Part shown: positions 27,191-37,791 of the stretch, piece by piece
Layout of the letters: every line of letters begins with the position of its first letter
Position numbering within the stretch: the first letter of the stretch is position 1
From: Planococcus halocryophilus
GTDB lineage: Bacteria; Bacillota; Bacilli; Bacillales_A; Planococcaceae
Direction of reading: 5' to 3'
DNA length: 64,000 nucleotides
Assembly: GCF_001687585.2 (NCBI RefSeq)
Contig: NZ_CP016537.2
Coordinates: 2,514,001 to 2,578,000, forward strand
Translations under genes and position numbers: made by a program
Notes under the pieces: generated by a model
What the model was told of the DNA's origin: nothing
Database searches by the model: none
What the model saw: only the letters and a program-made list of their open reading frames with translations

Positions 27191-28729
27191 ATGTTTGATG
27201 TTTGTATAATCGGAGGCGGAATCGCGGGACTAATGTTAGCTCATTGTCTTCCTTCTTCTTTGTCTATCGCCGTGCTTACAAAAGAAGATTCATTTTCAAG
27301 TAATACGGCTCTAGCACAAGGAGGGATTGCTGCGAGTATTGGTCCCGGAGACCACCCGACTAGTCATGCCACAGATACATTATTCGCAAGCGCTGGTCAT
27401 GCAGATGCTGAACGTGTAAAACTTTTAACAACTGAAGGACTAGCCATAATCGAAAGCTTGTTATCACGAGGGTTACCGTTTGATGCCAATCAAGCAGGGC
27501 TCCCGCTCCTTGGTCGAGAAGCGGCACATTCCACAAAACGAATTCTTCATGCAGGCGGTGATCAAACAGGAAAAATGTTCTTGCAATATTTCTTAGCCGT
27601 AACAGATGATCACGTTAAACGCCTGCCTTACAATTCTGTTCTTGAACTCGTGTTAAGAGATGGCCAATGTGTTGGCGTCTGTGTAGAAGACGGACAAGGC
27701 AATCGCTCTATTATTCAAGATCATCATATCGTATTGGCGACTGGTGGTATCGGTCAATTGTATAGCCAAACTTCCAATTCTTCAGTCGCTACAGGAGATG
27801 GCTTATCGCTAGCCTTTCATGCAGGTGCCGTCTTAGAAGATTTGGAATTTGTCCAGTTCCATCCCACCGTCTTAACTCTTAATGGCAAATCTCATGGATT
27901 GATATCCGAAGCAGTCCGTGGCGAAGGAGCTTGGCTTGTCAATGCCGATGGACAACGGATCATGACAGGTGTTCACCCCTTAATGGAACTCGCACCACGA
28001 GACATAGTTGCTCGTGCTATTGAATGGCATTGGCAGCAAAAAGGACCTGTCTTTCTAGATGCTCGAAAAATTCAGCAGTTCAAGTCAAAATTTCCTTCGA
28101 TTTTTACAAATTGTCATAATCTACATATCAATCCTGGACAAGATTTGATTCCTGTTAGACCTGGTGCTCACTTCCATATGGGAGGAGTTCAGACCGACGA
28201 ATGGGGAGCAACAACGGTTCCTCGTCTATATGCCATCGGAGAAGTGGCTTCGACTGGTGTGCACGGGGCAAATCGACTAGCCAGCAATTCCTTGCTTGAA
28301 GGCTTGGTGTTCGCTAAACGTTTAGCCAGCAAATTACTAAGTATCGGTTTTAATTTTAAAGAAAAAGAAATTCATTTAGCCGAAGTGACAAAAGAATTCG
28401 CTTTGCCTGCTAATCTGCAAGTGCGCATGACAAAGCTAGTGGGGATTTTAAGAGAAGTAGACAAACTACAAAAATTCAATACCGATTTCCCTCTTCGCTG
28501 GTTTGATTTACAGCATTATTCTAGTCTACATATCAAGGATATTCACCGGTATACTGCTTGCAGTTTGATCGCCAAAGCTGCCTTGCTGCGAGACGAAAGC
28601 CGCGGCGCCCATTATCGTAGAGATACACCAGAGACTTCTGAACAGTGGACTGGTAAAACAGTCGAATTGTCTTTAGCCGGCTACACATTTGGTGAGCGTC
28701 TATTAAAATACAAGGAGAGCATGTCATGA
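27191..28729 (+). CDS. nadB: L-aspartate oxidase NadB
   Basis: 512 residues, a flavoprotein that oxidises L-aspartate to iminoaspartate in the first step of de novo NAD synthesis. FAD-binding 'IIGGGIAGLMLAH' is at the N-terminus, with 'TALAQGGIAASIG', 'HSTKRILHAGGD', 'VRGEGAWLVNADG', and the succinate-dehydrogenase-like 'GANRLASNSLLEGLVF' near residue 360. The start has only a weak Shine-Dalgarno. It overlaps nadC by 4 bp (ATGA), so the three nad genes form one coupled operon. Confidence 0.96.
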   Translation: MFDVCIIGGGIAGLMLAHCLPSSLSIAVLTKEDSFSSNTALAQGGIAASIGPGDHPTSHATDTLFASAGHADAERVKLLTTEGLAIIESLLSRGLPFDANQAGLPLLGREAAHSTKRILHAGGDQTGKMFLQYFLAVTDDHVKRLPYNSVLELVLRDGQCVGVCVEDGQGNRSIIQDHHIVLATGGIGQLYSQTSNSSVATGDGLSLAFHAGAVLEDLEFVQFHPTVLTLNGKSHGLISEAVRGEGAWLVNADGQRIMTGVHPLMELAPRDIVARAIEWHWQQKGPVFLDARKIQQFKSKFPSIFTNCHNLHINPGQDLIPVRPGAHFHMGGVQTDEWGATTVPRLYAIGEVASTGVHGANRLASNSLLEGLVFAKRLASKLLSIGFNFKEKEIHLAEVTKEFALPANLQVRMTKLVGILREVDKLQKFNTDFPLRWFDLQHYSSLHIKDIHRYTACSLIAKAALLRDESRGAHYRRDTPETSEQWTGKTVELSLAGYTFGERLLKYKESMS

Positions 28730-29580
28730 ATCGCTTAAAAGCTGAAGATGCTATCAAAAATTTTTTATTAGAGGATATTGGAGATCGGGATTTGTCATCT
28801 ATACTATTCAGTCCGGAAGATTGGGGTGAAGCAATTGTTCGTTTGAAACAAGATGGAGTTATCGCTGGCCTCCAATGTTTTCAATGGGGATACAATTTAT
28901 TAGATCCTGCAGTTACAGTAGAATTTTTCAAAAAAGATGGCGATTGGGTAAAATCCGGCGAAGCTATCGTTCGCATAGAAGGACCTATAGCAGTGTTATT
29001 AGCCGGAGAGCGAGTGCTTTTAAATCTGGTACAACGCATGAGTGCAATTGCGACATTGACTGCAAAATGTGTAGAAGCTTTAAACGCTCCCCACACACGC
29101 ATTAGCGATACAAGAAAAACCACACCTGGACTGCGAATGTTTGAAAAATATGCAGTGCGGACCGGTGGCGGCTTTAATCATCGGAATGGGCTATACGATG
29201 CTGTGATGCTAAAAGATAACCATATCGCCGCTGCTGGATCTATCCGTCAAGCCGTAAAAAAAGTACGCGATCAATTGGGACATATGACCATGATTGAAGT
29301 TGAAGTTGAAAACTTAGCTCAGTTACAAGAAGCTATTGAGGCACGTCCTGACGTCATTATGTTTGACAATCAAACACCAAAAACGCTAGCCGAATGGGCA
29401 AAGCTCGTGCCAGAATCAATGCGGACAGAAGCTTCTGGTGGCATTGGATTAGAAAATTTAGCTACTTATCGTCATACAGGCGTCGATGTGATTTCTATCG
29501 GCGCATTAACTCACAGTGTTCATAACCTTGATATCAGCATGAACCTGACTATTTCACATAAGGAGGCAATTTATCAATGA
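28726..29580 (+). CDS. nadC: Nicotinate-nucleotide pyrophosphorylase NadC
   Basis: 284 residues, usual for quinolinate phosphoribosyltransferase, which turns quinolinate and PRPP into nicotinate mononucleotide. Key stretches: '[12 protein letters not shown]', '[16 protein letters not shown]', '[13 protein letters not shown]', 'RTGGGFNHR', 'MLKDNHI' and '[12 protein letters not shown]'. It sits between nadB and nadA with 4-bp overlaps at both ends; the nadA ribosome site lies inside its last codons. The gene order B-C-A differs from the B-A-C I recall for some bacilli. Confidence 0.96.
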   Translation: MNRLKAEDAIKNFLLEDIGDRDLSSILFSPEDWGEAIVRLKQDGVIAGLQCFQWGYNLLDPAVTVEFFKKDGDWVKSGEAIVRIEGPIAVLLAGERVLLNLVQRMSAIATLTAKCVEALNAPHTRISDTRKTTPGLRMFEKYAVRTGGGFNHRNGLYDAVMLKDNHIAAAGSIRQAVKKVRDQLGHMTMIEVEVENLAQLQEAIEARPDVIMFDNQTPKTLAEWAKLVPESMRTEASGGIGLENLATYRHTGVDVISIGALTHSVHNLDISMNLTISHKEAIYQ

Positions 29581-30671
29581 CTCTATTTCTAAAAGAATTA
29601 CAGCAAGCAGAGGGTATGCCCGCTTCATACTTACAAGCGACAACTGAAGAGCTGCATGCACGTGCAAAACATGCTCGCGCGAAACTCGGAGATCGTTTAT
29701 ACATACTCGGTCATCATTACCAGAAAGACGAGGTCATCCGTTACGCTGATGTGACAGGCGACTCGCTTCAACTCTCTCAAATTGCCGGACAACAAACAGC
29801 CGATTACATTATTTTTTGTGGTGTTCATTTCATGGCAGAAACCGCAGATATCCTGACAAACTCTGACCAAGCGGTGATTTTGCCCGATATGCGCGCCGGT
29901 TGTTCCATGGCAGATATGGCCAATATTGATCAAACGGAACGGGCTTGGGTACAGCTGCAAGAATTTTTCGGCGATACGATTGTACCGTTAACTTACGTCA
30001 ATTCAACAGCAGCGATTAAAGCGTTTGTTGGGCGCAACGGCGGAGCAACCGTCACTTCTTCTAACGCTGAGCCGATGGTGCGTTGGGCTTTGACGCAAAA
30101 GCAGCGCATGCTGTTTTTGCCAGACCAACATCTTGGACGCAACACAGCCGTGAAATTAGGCATTCCGCTCGAACAAATGGCCATTTGGGATCCGATAAAA
30201 CAAAAACTTGAAGCGCAATGTCCGCTAGAAGACATCCAAGTTATTTTGTGGAAAGGCCATTGTTCTGTACACATGAATTTTTTACCGAAACACATTGACA
30301 ACTTACGGCAAAATGAGCCTGACCGCCACATCTTGGTGCATCCGGAATGTACATATGAAGTGGTTAGCCAATCTGATTTTGCTGGATCGACAAAATACAT
30401 TATTGATATGATTCGAGCGGCTGAGCCTGGGTCCAAATGGGCAATCGGTACCGAGATGAATTTGGTAAACCGACTGATTGCAGATCACCCAGATCTTGAT
30501 ATCGTGTCGTTAAACCCTTTTATGTGTCCTTGTCTAACAATGAACCGCATTGATTTGCCTCATTTAACATGGGCTCTCGAAGAATTAGTAAATGGACGTG
30601 TTATTAACCGCATTCAAGTTGAGGCGCAAACGGCGATTGAAGCAAAATTGGCGTTGGAAAAAATGATGTAA
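29577..30671 (+). CDS. nadA: Quinolinate synthase NadA
   Basis: 364 residues, the long Bacillus type (~368). It condenses iminoaspartate with dihydroxyacetone phosphate to quinolinate using a 4Fe-4S cluster. Cysteine-containing motifs are present: '[13 protein letters not shown]', '[11 protein letters not shown]', 'HPECTYEVV' and 'MCPCLTMN', along with '[10 protein letters not shown]' at the substrate site. AAGGAGG lies ten bases before the ATG. Last gene of nadBCA, followed at once by a terminator and then by repeat array 2. NifS is the likely sulfur donor for its cluster. Confidence 0.96.
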   Translation: MTLFLKELQQAEGMPASYLQATTEELHARAKHARAKLGDRLYILGHHYQKDEVIRYADVTGDSLQLSQIAGQQTADYIIFCGVHFMAETADILTNSDQAVILPDMRAGCSMADMANIDQTERAWVQLQEFFGDTIVPLTYVNSTAAIKAFVGRNGGATVTSSNAEPMVRWALTQKQRMLFLPDQHLGRNTAVKLGIPLEQMAIWDPIKQKLEAQCPLEDIQVILWKGHCSVHMNFLPKHIDNLRQNEPDRHILVHPECTYEVVSQSDFAGSTKYIIDMIRAAEPGSKWAIGTEMNLVNRLIADHPDLDIVSLNPFMCPCLTMNRIDLPHLTWALEELVNGRVINRIQVEAQTAIEAKLALEKMM

Positions 30672-30674
30672 CTT

Positions 30675-30702
30675 AAAGAAGGCGTTGCGCCTTCTTTTTT
30701 AT
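30675..30702 (+). terminator. Terminator of nadBCA
   Basis: AAAGAAGGCG (30675-30684) pairs with CGCCTTCTTT (30688-30697), with a three-base loop and a T-run. Confidence 0.9.
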
Positions 30703-30708
30703 TTGTGC

Positions 30709-30834
30709 GAGGTGCGGAGTTTGCCTCTCGAGGTGCGCTCTTTGACTCCTGAGGTGCGGTCTTTGACTCCCGAGGTGCGGAATGTACCTCCCGAGGTGCG
30801 CTCTTCTCGATTTGAGGTGCGGTTCCACCCATTT
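30709..30834. repeat. Array 2: six GAGGTGCG cores at exact 21-bp spacing
   Basis: The core GAGGTGCG(G/C) starts at 30709, 30730, 30751, 30772, 30793 and 30814, 21 bp apart without exception; the 12 bases between cores vary (units 3 and 4 share a CTTTGACTCC-type spacer). It is the same core as array 1 but on the opposite strand, again between two converging genes (nadA and the yuiD-like gene), just after a terminator. Confidence 0.92.
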
Positions 30835-30837
30835 CAC

Positions 30838-30868
30838 ACAAAAAAGCCATTCCCCAAAAGGAATGGCT
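30838..30868 (-). terminator. Terminator of the yuiD-like gene
   Basis: AGCCATTCC (30845-30853) pairs with GGAATGGCT (30860-30868); on the minus strand it runs into a series of T residues. Confidence 0.85.
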
Positions 30869-30879
30869 TCATCTATTTA

Positions 30880-31428
30880 TTAAGAACGAGTCATTCGACG
30901 ACCTTGTCCATCGTAGGCAATTTGATTTTTAGAGCGTTTTTCTTTTTCTTCAATTTCCCGGAAGCGGTTTTCAATCGCTGCTGAAACCAATCCAAGAACC
31001 GTCCCAAAAGCAGCTCCTGCAGCCACTTCTACAGGTTGATGACCCAGTAATTCTTTTAAATCTTTTTCGCGTTCAACAAATTCAAAACTCGGAAATTCTC
31101 CCGAGAACTTCACAAAGCTGTCTTCTAGTTCATTGACCAGTCGCGCGATTTCTCCTGTATGGCGACGTATTCCTTGTGCGTCGTACATAACGATGACGCC
31201 AAACACAATTGCAAGTGCCGTTTCTGTATGACGCGCACCTTTATTAGCAGCCACATATGCCGCAAGCGCTGATACACCGGCTGAGTGAGAGCTTGGCATG
31301 CCACCTGTTGTAAAGGCTTGTCGCCAATCCCAATTCCCCGTTACGGTTTTATGTGTCACGATTTTCAATGCTTGTGCCACACCGATTGCTCCTAAAGAGG
31401 TAATCATTCCTCTATTCATCTTTCTCAT
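30880..31428 (-). CDS. yuiD: Divergent PAP2 family membrane protein (YuiD-like)
   Basis: 182 residues, somewhat longer than B. subtilis YuiD (~158) because of a charged C-terminal tail ('REIEEKEKRSKNQIA'). The family core is clear: 'WRQAFTTGGMPSSHSAGVSALAAYVA', 'MYDAQGIRRHTGEIA' and 'LGHQPVEVAAGAAFGTVLG'. It is a small membrane protein distantly related to acid phosphatase/vanadium haloperoxidase enzymes; its substrate is unknown. GGGGG stands eight bases before the ATG. Single gene with its own terminator facing array 2. Confidence 0.9.
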   Translation of the reverse strand: MRKMNRGMITSLGAIGVAQALKIVTHKTVTGNWDWRQAFTTGGMPSSHSAGVSALAAYVAANKGARHTETALAIVFGVIVMYDAQGIRRHTGEIARLVNELEDSFVKFSGEFPSFEFVEREKDLKELLGHQPVEVAAGAAFGTVLGLVSAAIENRFREIEEKEKRSKNQIAYDGQGRRMTRS

Positions 31429-31544
31429 CTGTTCGTCCCCCAGTTATCAGTTTGACAACTTGCTGCTGTCATTCAATATACTTCTTTACCCATTCTTACA
31501 AAAGAATATGTATATTCGAATAAAAAAAGGAATTTTTTCACCCT

Positions 31545-32633
31545 CTACTTTAAGGTTTCCATCTTTTCGCCCAACCATTCAAAAAGAACTTTCACTTTTG
31601 GTTGCGGAATTTTATTGTATTGATCGCCTATACTAACTTCAAACGAGCAGCCTTGTTTTTCTTTGCGCAAATAGCCGGTAACTCCTAAATTCATTATTTC
31701 CTGTGCTTGCGCTAGTATCGGCGAGACTTGTTCAGGTGTTTTATCAAAGTGCACATGGAACATATTGGTGACAGGCACTTTAGGCACAGTGAAAATTCCC
31801 TTGCATGAATTAAAATACAAAGCCAACTCTTTCGCTTGCATGTAATAATCTCCCATGCGATTTTTGCGTTGCGCAAAATACGCATCCGCACTCAAAATAT
31901 ACGGATACAAGGAAATTAAATCACCACCATGACGTTTTTTCCAAATTTTTGATTGGGCTATAAAATCTTGATCGCCCGCTAAAATAGCCCCCGCAATACC
32001 GCCGATTCCTTTGTACATCGACAAATACACCGAATCGAATAAACCACAAATTTCTTTTATGGTTTTCTCATAGTACGGAAGACACTCTAAAATTCGCGCA
32101 CCGTCCAAATGAAGCTTGATCTCTTTTTCTCGGCAATACCTTGAAATGGCTTCAAGCGTTTCAAAACTGGGCAGCTGCCCTCCAATTTCACGCTGGGGCA
32201 ATTCCAGCAACACACACGCAACATCTTCGCTCATCGAAGTGACGTCTTCTAATTCAATTACGCGATCTTCAGTTGCTAATAAAATCGATTGAATGCCATG
32301 TAATTCTTTTAAGCCATCTTCTTCGTGGATTTCCAAATGACTTAAAGGATGATAAGCGACTTTTTTCAAATCTTTTTCATCACACCAAATTCGTAAAGCA
32401 ATTTGTTGCGCCATCGTGCCGCTCGGGAAAAACACGGCCGCTTCTTTCCCTAAAAAATCGGCCATTTGTTTTTGAAAATCTTCGATCACAGAACCTTGTC
32501 CATATTTATCACTGTTGACTTTTCCATCAATCGACTCGAAAGCATTTTTCAAAACCGCTACATTTCTTGGGCCATGCCCTGCCAATTGTTGAGTTGTTTG
32601 TTCGTAGCTCTTCAATAATTCATTTTGCCTCAT
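31545..32633 (-). CDS. Threonine aldolase family PLP enzyme
   Basis: 362 residues, a fold-type I PLP enzyme of the beta-eliminating lyase/low-specificity L-threonine aldolase group. Seen: 'YGQGSVIEDFQKQMADFLGKEAAVFFPSGTMA'-type N-terminal substrate region, 'LHLDGARILE' with the PLP-binding Asp, and the PLP lysine in 'LSMYKGIGGIAGA'. It would split L-threonine or L-allo-threonine to glycine and acetaldehyde. The C-terminal part is less typical, so substrate range is uncertain. AGAGGAG precedes the ATG. Single gene. Confidence 0.85.
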   Translation of the reverse strand: MRQNELLKSYEQTTQQLAGHGPRNVAVLKNAFESIDGKVNSDKYGQGSVIEDFQKQMADFLGKEAAVFFPSGTMAQQIALRIWCDEKDLKKVAYHPLSHLEIHEEDGLKELHGIQSILLATEDRVIELEDVTSMSEDVACVLLELPQREIGGQLPSFETLEAISRYCREKEIKLHLDGARILECLPYYEKTIKEICGLFDSVYLSMYKGIGGIAGAILAGDQDFIAQSKIWKKRHGGDLISLYPYILSADAYFAQRKNRMGDYYMQAKELALYFNSCKGIFTVPKVPVTNMFHVHFDKTPEQVSPILAQAQEIMNLGVTGYLRKEKQGCSFEVSIGDQYNKIPQPKVKVLFEWLGEKMETLK

Positions 32634-32721
32634 GGTATTGGCTCCTCTAATAGTCTGACTATTTCCAACTAACTATACCACGAATTTGAACCATGCAAGT
32701 CCTTATCAATGGGCTCTTCAC

Positions 32722-32766
32722 ACAAAAAATCCTGCCCAAAGTCAATTACAGACAATGGACAGGATT
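32722..32766 (-). terminator. Terminator of glpD
   Basis: AATCCTG (32728-32734) pairs with CAGGATT (32760-32766), with an inner CCA/TGG, and runs into T residues on the minus strand. Confidence 0.7.
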
Positions 32767-32774
32767 GATTTTAA

Positions 32775-34451
32775 TTAGTTTAAGCTTTGAGAAGATACGT
32801 CAACCGGATGCGTTGCTTCATAAAGCAAGCCTTCCAATTCAGCACGGTACTCTTCAGTTTGTTCTTCGCTCCATACGAGCGTTTTGCTCATATAAGCGAT
32901 GACATTTTCTTTATGTGCATGTACCCAATGAATATCAAAGAACAACGCACCTGTACGACGGATAAAGAAATCGATTGGTTTGTACGCTGATTCGTATTCC
33001 ATTGAATAACGCAACATCGCATAAACAATCGGATCGAGTCCAGCTTCTGCTGCAGCATCTAACCCTTGTAAATAGAAATGTAGGACTTTATCAACGTTTG
33101 AACCATAACGACTGACAAGCATATCCATTGCGTCAGCCGTCAGTCCCATGCTAGCCGCTTGGTGAATACGGTCAGCTCTGAACGTTTTTAGACCTTTTGA
33201 TCCGCCCACTTCGCCACCGGAAACTGGCAAGCGTTTTGTTGAGATTTTCGGATACTTAGTTCCCTGTTCTTTTTGTAATTGTTCTGCCACAAGATCGACA
33301 ATGCTTTCCCCCATCTTACGGTAACCAGTCAATTTACCACCCGCAATCGAAATTAAACCAGAATCTGAAATGAAGATTTCATCTTTTCGTGAAATTTCAG
33401 ATGGATCTTTTCCTTCTTCGTGAATCAGTGGACGCAATCCAGCCCAGCTTGACTCAACATCTTCTTTTGTAATTCCCACTTCAGGGAACATAAAGTCTAC
33501 AGCTTCCAAGACATAAGCACGATCTTCTTCTGTCATCGTTGGGTGAGCGATATCTTGTTCGTACACTGTATCTGTTGTACCGACATAAACTTTTCCTTGG
33601 CGTGGAATTGCAAACGCCATACGGCCGTCCGGCATATCAAAGTAAATGGCTTGTTTTAATGGGAAACGACGGCCATCAAACACTAAGTGAATGCCTTTCG
33701 TCAATTGCAAAGTTTTACCGAATTTCGAATGGTCTTTGTCGCGCAATGTATCAACCCACGGACCAGCCGCATTGACAATTTTTTTCGCAAACACTTCATG
33801 AATGGTGCCATCAATCTGATCTTCGACACGTACGCCAACTGCTTTGCCATTGTCGTAAATAAAGCTTTTCACTTTTGCATAGTTCATCGCCATTGCGCCT
33901 TTTTCGATCGCTTTCTTCATCACTTCCATCGTTAAACGCGCATCATCTGTTTTGTATTCTACGTAATAGCCTCCGCCTTTAAGTTCTTTTTTCTTCAATA
34001 AAGGCTCGCGACGCAATGTTTCTTCTTTACTTAACATTTTGCGGCGTTCTGATTTTTTAACACCTGCTAAAAAGTCATAAACACGAAGACCAACGTTTGT
34101 GCTGAGCGGTCCGAATGTTCCACCTTTATAAAACGGCAATAACATCCATTCAGGAGTCGTTACGTGCGGTCCGTTTTCATATACGATTTCGCGCTCTTTG
34201 CCAACTTCTGCTACCATTTTTACTTCAAATTGTTTTAAGTAACGTAAGCCCCCGTGAACCAATTTTGTTGAGCGGCTACTTGTGCCTGCAGCAAAATCTT
34301 GCATTTCAACTACCGCAATATCCATACCGCGTACAGCCGCATCTAGTGCAATTCCTGCACCTGTAATTCCGCCACCAATGACTAAAACATCTAATTGCGA
34401 TTGTTTCATTTGGTCATATCGTTCATTTCTGTGCAAACTTGAAAATTTCAT
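32775..34451 (-). CDS. glpD: Aerobic glycerol-3-phosphate dehydrogenase GlpD
   Basis: About 558 residues (555 in B. subtilis). This membrane-associated FAD enzyme oxidises glycerol-3-phosphate to dihydroxyacetone phosphate and passes electrons to menaquinone. FAD motif 'VIGGGITGAGIALDAAVRG', then 'SSRSTKLVHGGLRYL', 'GPWVDTLRDKDH', 'YVGTTDTVYEQD', 'SSWAGLRPLIHEEG' and 'SIAGGKLTGYRKM'. The frame is open for 46 codons upstream through the leader, but ATG 34451, preceded by AAGGAG, gives the family N-terminus. It is the last gene of the glycerol cluster, expressed behind an attenuator in its ~240-bp leader. Confidence 0.96.
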   Translation of the reverse strand: MKFSSLHRNERYDQMKQSQLDVLVIGGGITGAGIALDAAVRGMDIAVVEMQDFAAGTSSRSTKLVHGGLRYLKQFEVKMVAEVGKEREIVYENGPHVTTPEWMLLPFYKGGTFGPLSTNVGLRVYDFLAGVKKSERRKMLSKEETLRREPLLKKKELKGGGYYVEYKTDDARLTMEVMKKAIEKGAMAMNYAKVKSFIYDNGKAVGVRVEDQIDGTIHEVFAKKIVNAAGPWVDTLRDKDHSKFGKTLQLTKGIHLVFDGRRFPLKQAIYFDMPDGRMAFAIPRQGKVYVGTTDTVYEQDIAHPTMTEEDRAYVLEAVDFMFPEVGITKEDVESSWAGLRPLIHEEGKDPSEISRKDEIFISDSGLISIAGGKLTGYRKMGESIVDLVAEQLQKEQGTKYPKISTKRLPVSGGEVGGSKGLKTFRADRIHQAASMGLTADAMDMLVSRYGSNVDKVLHFYLQGLDAAAEAGLDPIVYAMLRYSMEYESAYKPIDFFIRRTGALFFDIHWVHAHKENVIAYMSKTLVWSEEQTEEYRAELEGLLYEATHPVDVSSQSLN

Positions 34452-34591
34452 AAGTTCATCTACTCCTTCTTTTTTGTTTGAGATTGGACCATTCATTTCC
34501 CCACTTTGATCCGCAAAATTTTTTATGTGGAATGCGGTTAAAGCAGTTTGAAAAAAGGCTCTTTCTAACTTGTATACCCATTTTTCCAAAT

Positions 34592-34650
34592 AAAAAGAGA
34601 GATCCAGGCACAGTTACAGAATTTTTTCTGTAAAACTGGCTTGGTCTCTC
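34592..34650 (-). terminator. Leader terminator (GlpP-controlled attenuator) upstream of glpD
   Basis: Arms 34628-34650 and 34597-34619 form a long imperfect hairpin (outer GAGAGA/TCTCTC, inner TTACAG/CTGTAA) with T residues after it on the minus strand. It lies ~145 bp upstream of the glpD ATG, between glpK and glpD. In B. subtilis the GlpP protein with glycerol-3-phosphate lets transcription pass the equivalent terminator; glpP is present nearby here. Confidence 0.8.
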
Positions 34651-34674
34651 GAAGTCTCCGGCCGTATATCTCTC

Positions 34675-34688
34675 GTTATTAACTTGTA
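34675..34688 (-). promoter_or_regulatory. Conserved 14-nt leader element, glpD copy
   Basis: On the minus strand TACAAGTTAATAAC, 24 nt before the glpD leader terminator. The glpF leader carries TACAAGTTAAGAAC in the equivalent place (37173-37186), 13 of 14 bases identical. A third, looser copy (ACAAGTTAGAAA) lies past the glpD terminator around 34562-34573. Candidate antiterminator (GlpP) recognition element. Confidence 0.5.
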
Positions 34689-34690
34689 TG

Positions 34691-36205
<1,515 letters not shown>

Positions 36206-36213
36206 CTAATGAA

Positions 36214-37044
36214 TTATGAAATGTTTTCTTCAATTGTATCAGCTGCTGTATGTTCTTTTTTCAATTCTACACTTGCCGCTCCAAATAATACCAGTAATAA
36301 GACGACGGTCATGATCCAAAATGGTAAATCATATGCTCCTGTGAACAACGCTTTATAAAATAACGCGCCGTATATACCACCGAAGATAGGACCGACAACT
36401 GGTATCCATGCATAAGACCAATCTGAACTACCTTTGCCTGGTATCGGCAACAATGCGTGTGCAATACGCGGACCTAAGTCACGCGCCGGGTTAATCGCGT
36501 ATCCGGTAGTGCCACCAAGTGACATCCCGATTGCGACGATCAACAAACCTACGATTAACGGATTTAAGCCTTCAGTAAAGTCATTGGCACCGATAAACAG
36601 CAAACCCATAAGTAATACAGCAGTTCCGAGAATTTCGCTTACTAAGTTGGAGAAAGGACTACGGATTGCTGGACCAGTTGAAAATACTGCAAGTTTCGCA
36701 CCTTTGTCTTCTGTGCGTCTCCAATGCGGTAAGTAGTTTAAGAAAACAATAACTCCACCAAGAAACGCTCCAAGAATCTGTGCTGCGATATACATTGGAA
36801 CTTTAGCCCAAGGAAAATCTCCTACAGACGCAAGACCTAAAGTTACTGCTGGATTAATATGTGCTCCTGAAAAACTCCCGACTGCGTAGACAGCCATGGT
36901 AACAGCTAGACCCCATGCAAGCGTTATCAAAACCCAACCGCCATTTTCTGCTTTAGAGTCTTTTAATACCGCCCCTGCGACTACACCTCCACCAAAAATA
37001 ATTAAAATCATCGTACCAATTACTTCTGCTAAAAACTCCGTCAT
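36214..37044 (-). CDS. glpF: Glycerol uptake facilitator GlpF
   Basis: About 276 residues with six membrane spans and the two half-helices of aquaglyceroporins: 'GAHINPAVTLG' and 'GYAINPARDLGPR'. It lets glycerol diffuse into the cell. Upstream in-frame codons exist, but ATG 37044 with AAGGGGTG just before it gives 'MTEFLAEVIGTMILI', the normal family start. First gene of glpFK, behind a promoter with a cre site and a leader terminator. Confidence 0.96.
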   Translation of the reverse strand: MTEFLAEVIGTMILIIFGGGVVAGAVLKDSKAENGGWVLITLAWGLAVTMAVYAVGSFSGAHINPAVTLGLASVGDFPWAKVPMYIAAQILGAFLGGVIVFLNYLPHWRRTEDKGAKLAVFSTGPAIRSPFSNLVSEILGTAVLLMGLLFIGANDFTEGLNPLIVGLLIVAIGMSLGGTTGYAINPARDLGPRIAHALLPIPGKGSSDWSYAWIPVVGPIFGGIYGALFYKALFTGAYDLPFWIMTVVLLLVLFGAASVELKKEHTAADTIEENIS

Positions 37045-37095
37045 CGTTTTGCACCCCTTTGTTTTTTTTCGTTTAAGAACCATCTCGAAAAGTAT

Positions 37096-37156
37096 AAAAA
37101 GACCCACACTGAACCAGCCACTCTTTTGTTAAAAGCGCTCTTTTCAGTGCAGGTCT
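37096..37156 (-). terminator. Leader terminator (GlpP-controlled attenuator) upstream of glpF
   Basis: TTCAGTG.AGGTCT (37143-37156) pairs with AGACC.CACTGAA (37100-37113), followed by T residues on the minus strand (37096-37100). It lies ~55 bp before the glpF ATG and ~36 bp after the promoter, as expected for the GlpP antitermination target. Confidence 0.82.
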
Positions 37157-37172
37157 CCATTTCTCCAACACA

Positions 37173-37186
37173 GTTCTTAACTTGTA
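37173..37186 (-). promoter_or_regulatory. Conserved 14-nt leader element, glpF copy
   Basis: Minus-strand TACAAGTTAAGAAC, 16 nt upstream of the glpF leader hairpin and just after the -10 box, so near the 5' end of the transcript. Near-identical to the glpD leader copy at 34675-34688. Confidence 0.5.
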
Positions 37187-37191
37187 AGTCT

Positions 37192-37220
37192 AAGTTATCA
37201 GTTAATGAAAACGCTGTCAA
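37192..37220 (-). promoter_or_regulatory. glpF promoter overlapped by a perfect cre site
   Basis: On the minus strand TTGACA (37215-37220), a 17-bp spacer and TAACTT (37192-37197) form a sigma-A promoter. On the plus strand TGAAAACGCTGTCA (37206-37219) fits the CcpA cre consensus TGWAANCGNTNWCA at every position and overlaps the -35 box, so catabolite repression by CcpA is expected. Confidence 0.8.
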
Positions 37221-37228
37221 CAGTTATT

Positions 37229-37774
37229 TTACAATTCCCAAAGTTCTGGTTGTGATGTTGAAATCGCTTTAGCTCCCCCGTCGTAAGCAAGTTGAATATC
37301 TTCTTTCGTTCGAATCAATCCACCGGCAATAACCGGTATACCCGTCTTATCGAAAACTTCTTTAATAACGGATGGAATAATCCCAGGCAATATTTCAATA
37401 TAATCAGGCTTTACTTGGTTAATCAACTTAATATTTTGTTCTAGTGCCTGACTATCGAGTAAAAACAATCGCTGAATTGTCATCAAATTATTTTTCTTCG
37501 CTAATGAAATGACATTGCTTCTTGTCGAAACAATTCCATCTGGTTTGACTTCTCTCACTAAATACTCAAATCCATAAGCATCCGCTTTTAACCCTTGAAT
37601 TAAATCGACATGAAGAATCACTTTCTTTCCAGCTTTTTTCGCAACTTGCACCAATTGCTTTAATTGCGATAAACGCGTTTCCAAAAAGATAATATATTCA
37701 TGATTACTATCGAGCAAACGTTCAAATTCTTTCATATTGCGCAATACAGGTAAAACGCCAGTTAGCTCATGCAC
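37229..37774 (-). CDS. glpP: Glycerol-3-phosphate-responsive antiterminator GlpP
   Basis: About 182 residues (192 in B. subtilis). A TIM-barrel-like RNA-binding regulator that, with glycerol-3-phosphate, permits read-through of the glpFK and glpD leader terminators. Family stretches: 'GVLPVLRNMKEFERLL', 'FLETRLSQLKQLV', 'VILHVDLIQGLKAD', 'DGIVSTRSNVISLAKK', 'DYIEILPGIIPSVI' and 'GIPVIAGGLIRTKED'. I choose GTG 37774, with GGAGGG six bases upstream. Its two probable targets lie within 3.2 kb on the same strand. Confidence 0.95.
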   Translation of the reverse strand: MHELTGVLPVLRNMKEFERLLDSNHEYIIFLETRLSQLKQLVQVAKKAGKKVILHVDLIQGLKADAYGFEYLVREVKPDGIVSTRSNVISLAKKNNLMTIQRLFLLDSQALEQNIKLINQVKPDYIEILPGIIPSVIKEVFDKTGIPVIAGGLIRTKEDIQLAYDGGAKAISTSQPELWEL

Positions 37775-37791
37775 CGAATTCCCTCCTCTAA

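Noticed and set aside
30709..30834. CRISPR array (regular repeats with variable spacers)
   Set aside because: The repeat core is only ~9 nt and spacers ~12 nt, far below CRISPR sizes, and no cas gene is present; the same holds for arrays at 8032 and 38171.
30614..30984. Proteins with heptapeptide repeats read from array 2 on both strands
   Set aside because: Both frames are open only because 21 is a multiple of three; neither has a good ribosome site, they overlap nadA or the yuiD-like gene, and the equivalent array 3 has a 20-bp step that breaks the frame.
34452..34589. N-terminal extension of GlpD
   Set aside because: The extra 46 codons lie in the leader past the attenuator; the internal ATG with AAGGAG gives the conserved N-terminus.
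37045..37107. N-terminal extension of GlpF
   Set aside because: The stretch overlaps the leader terminator region and the family starts at 'MTEFLAEV' with a strong ribosome site.
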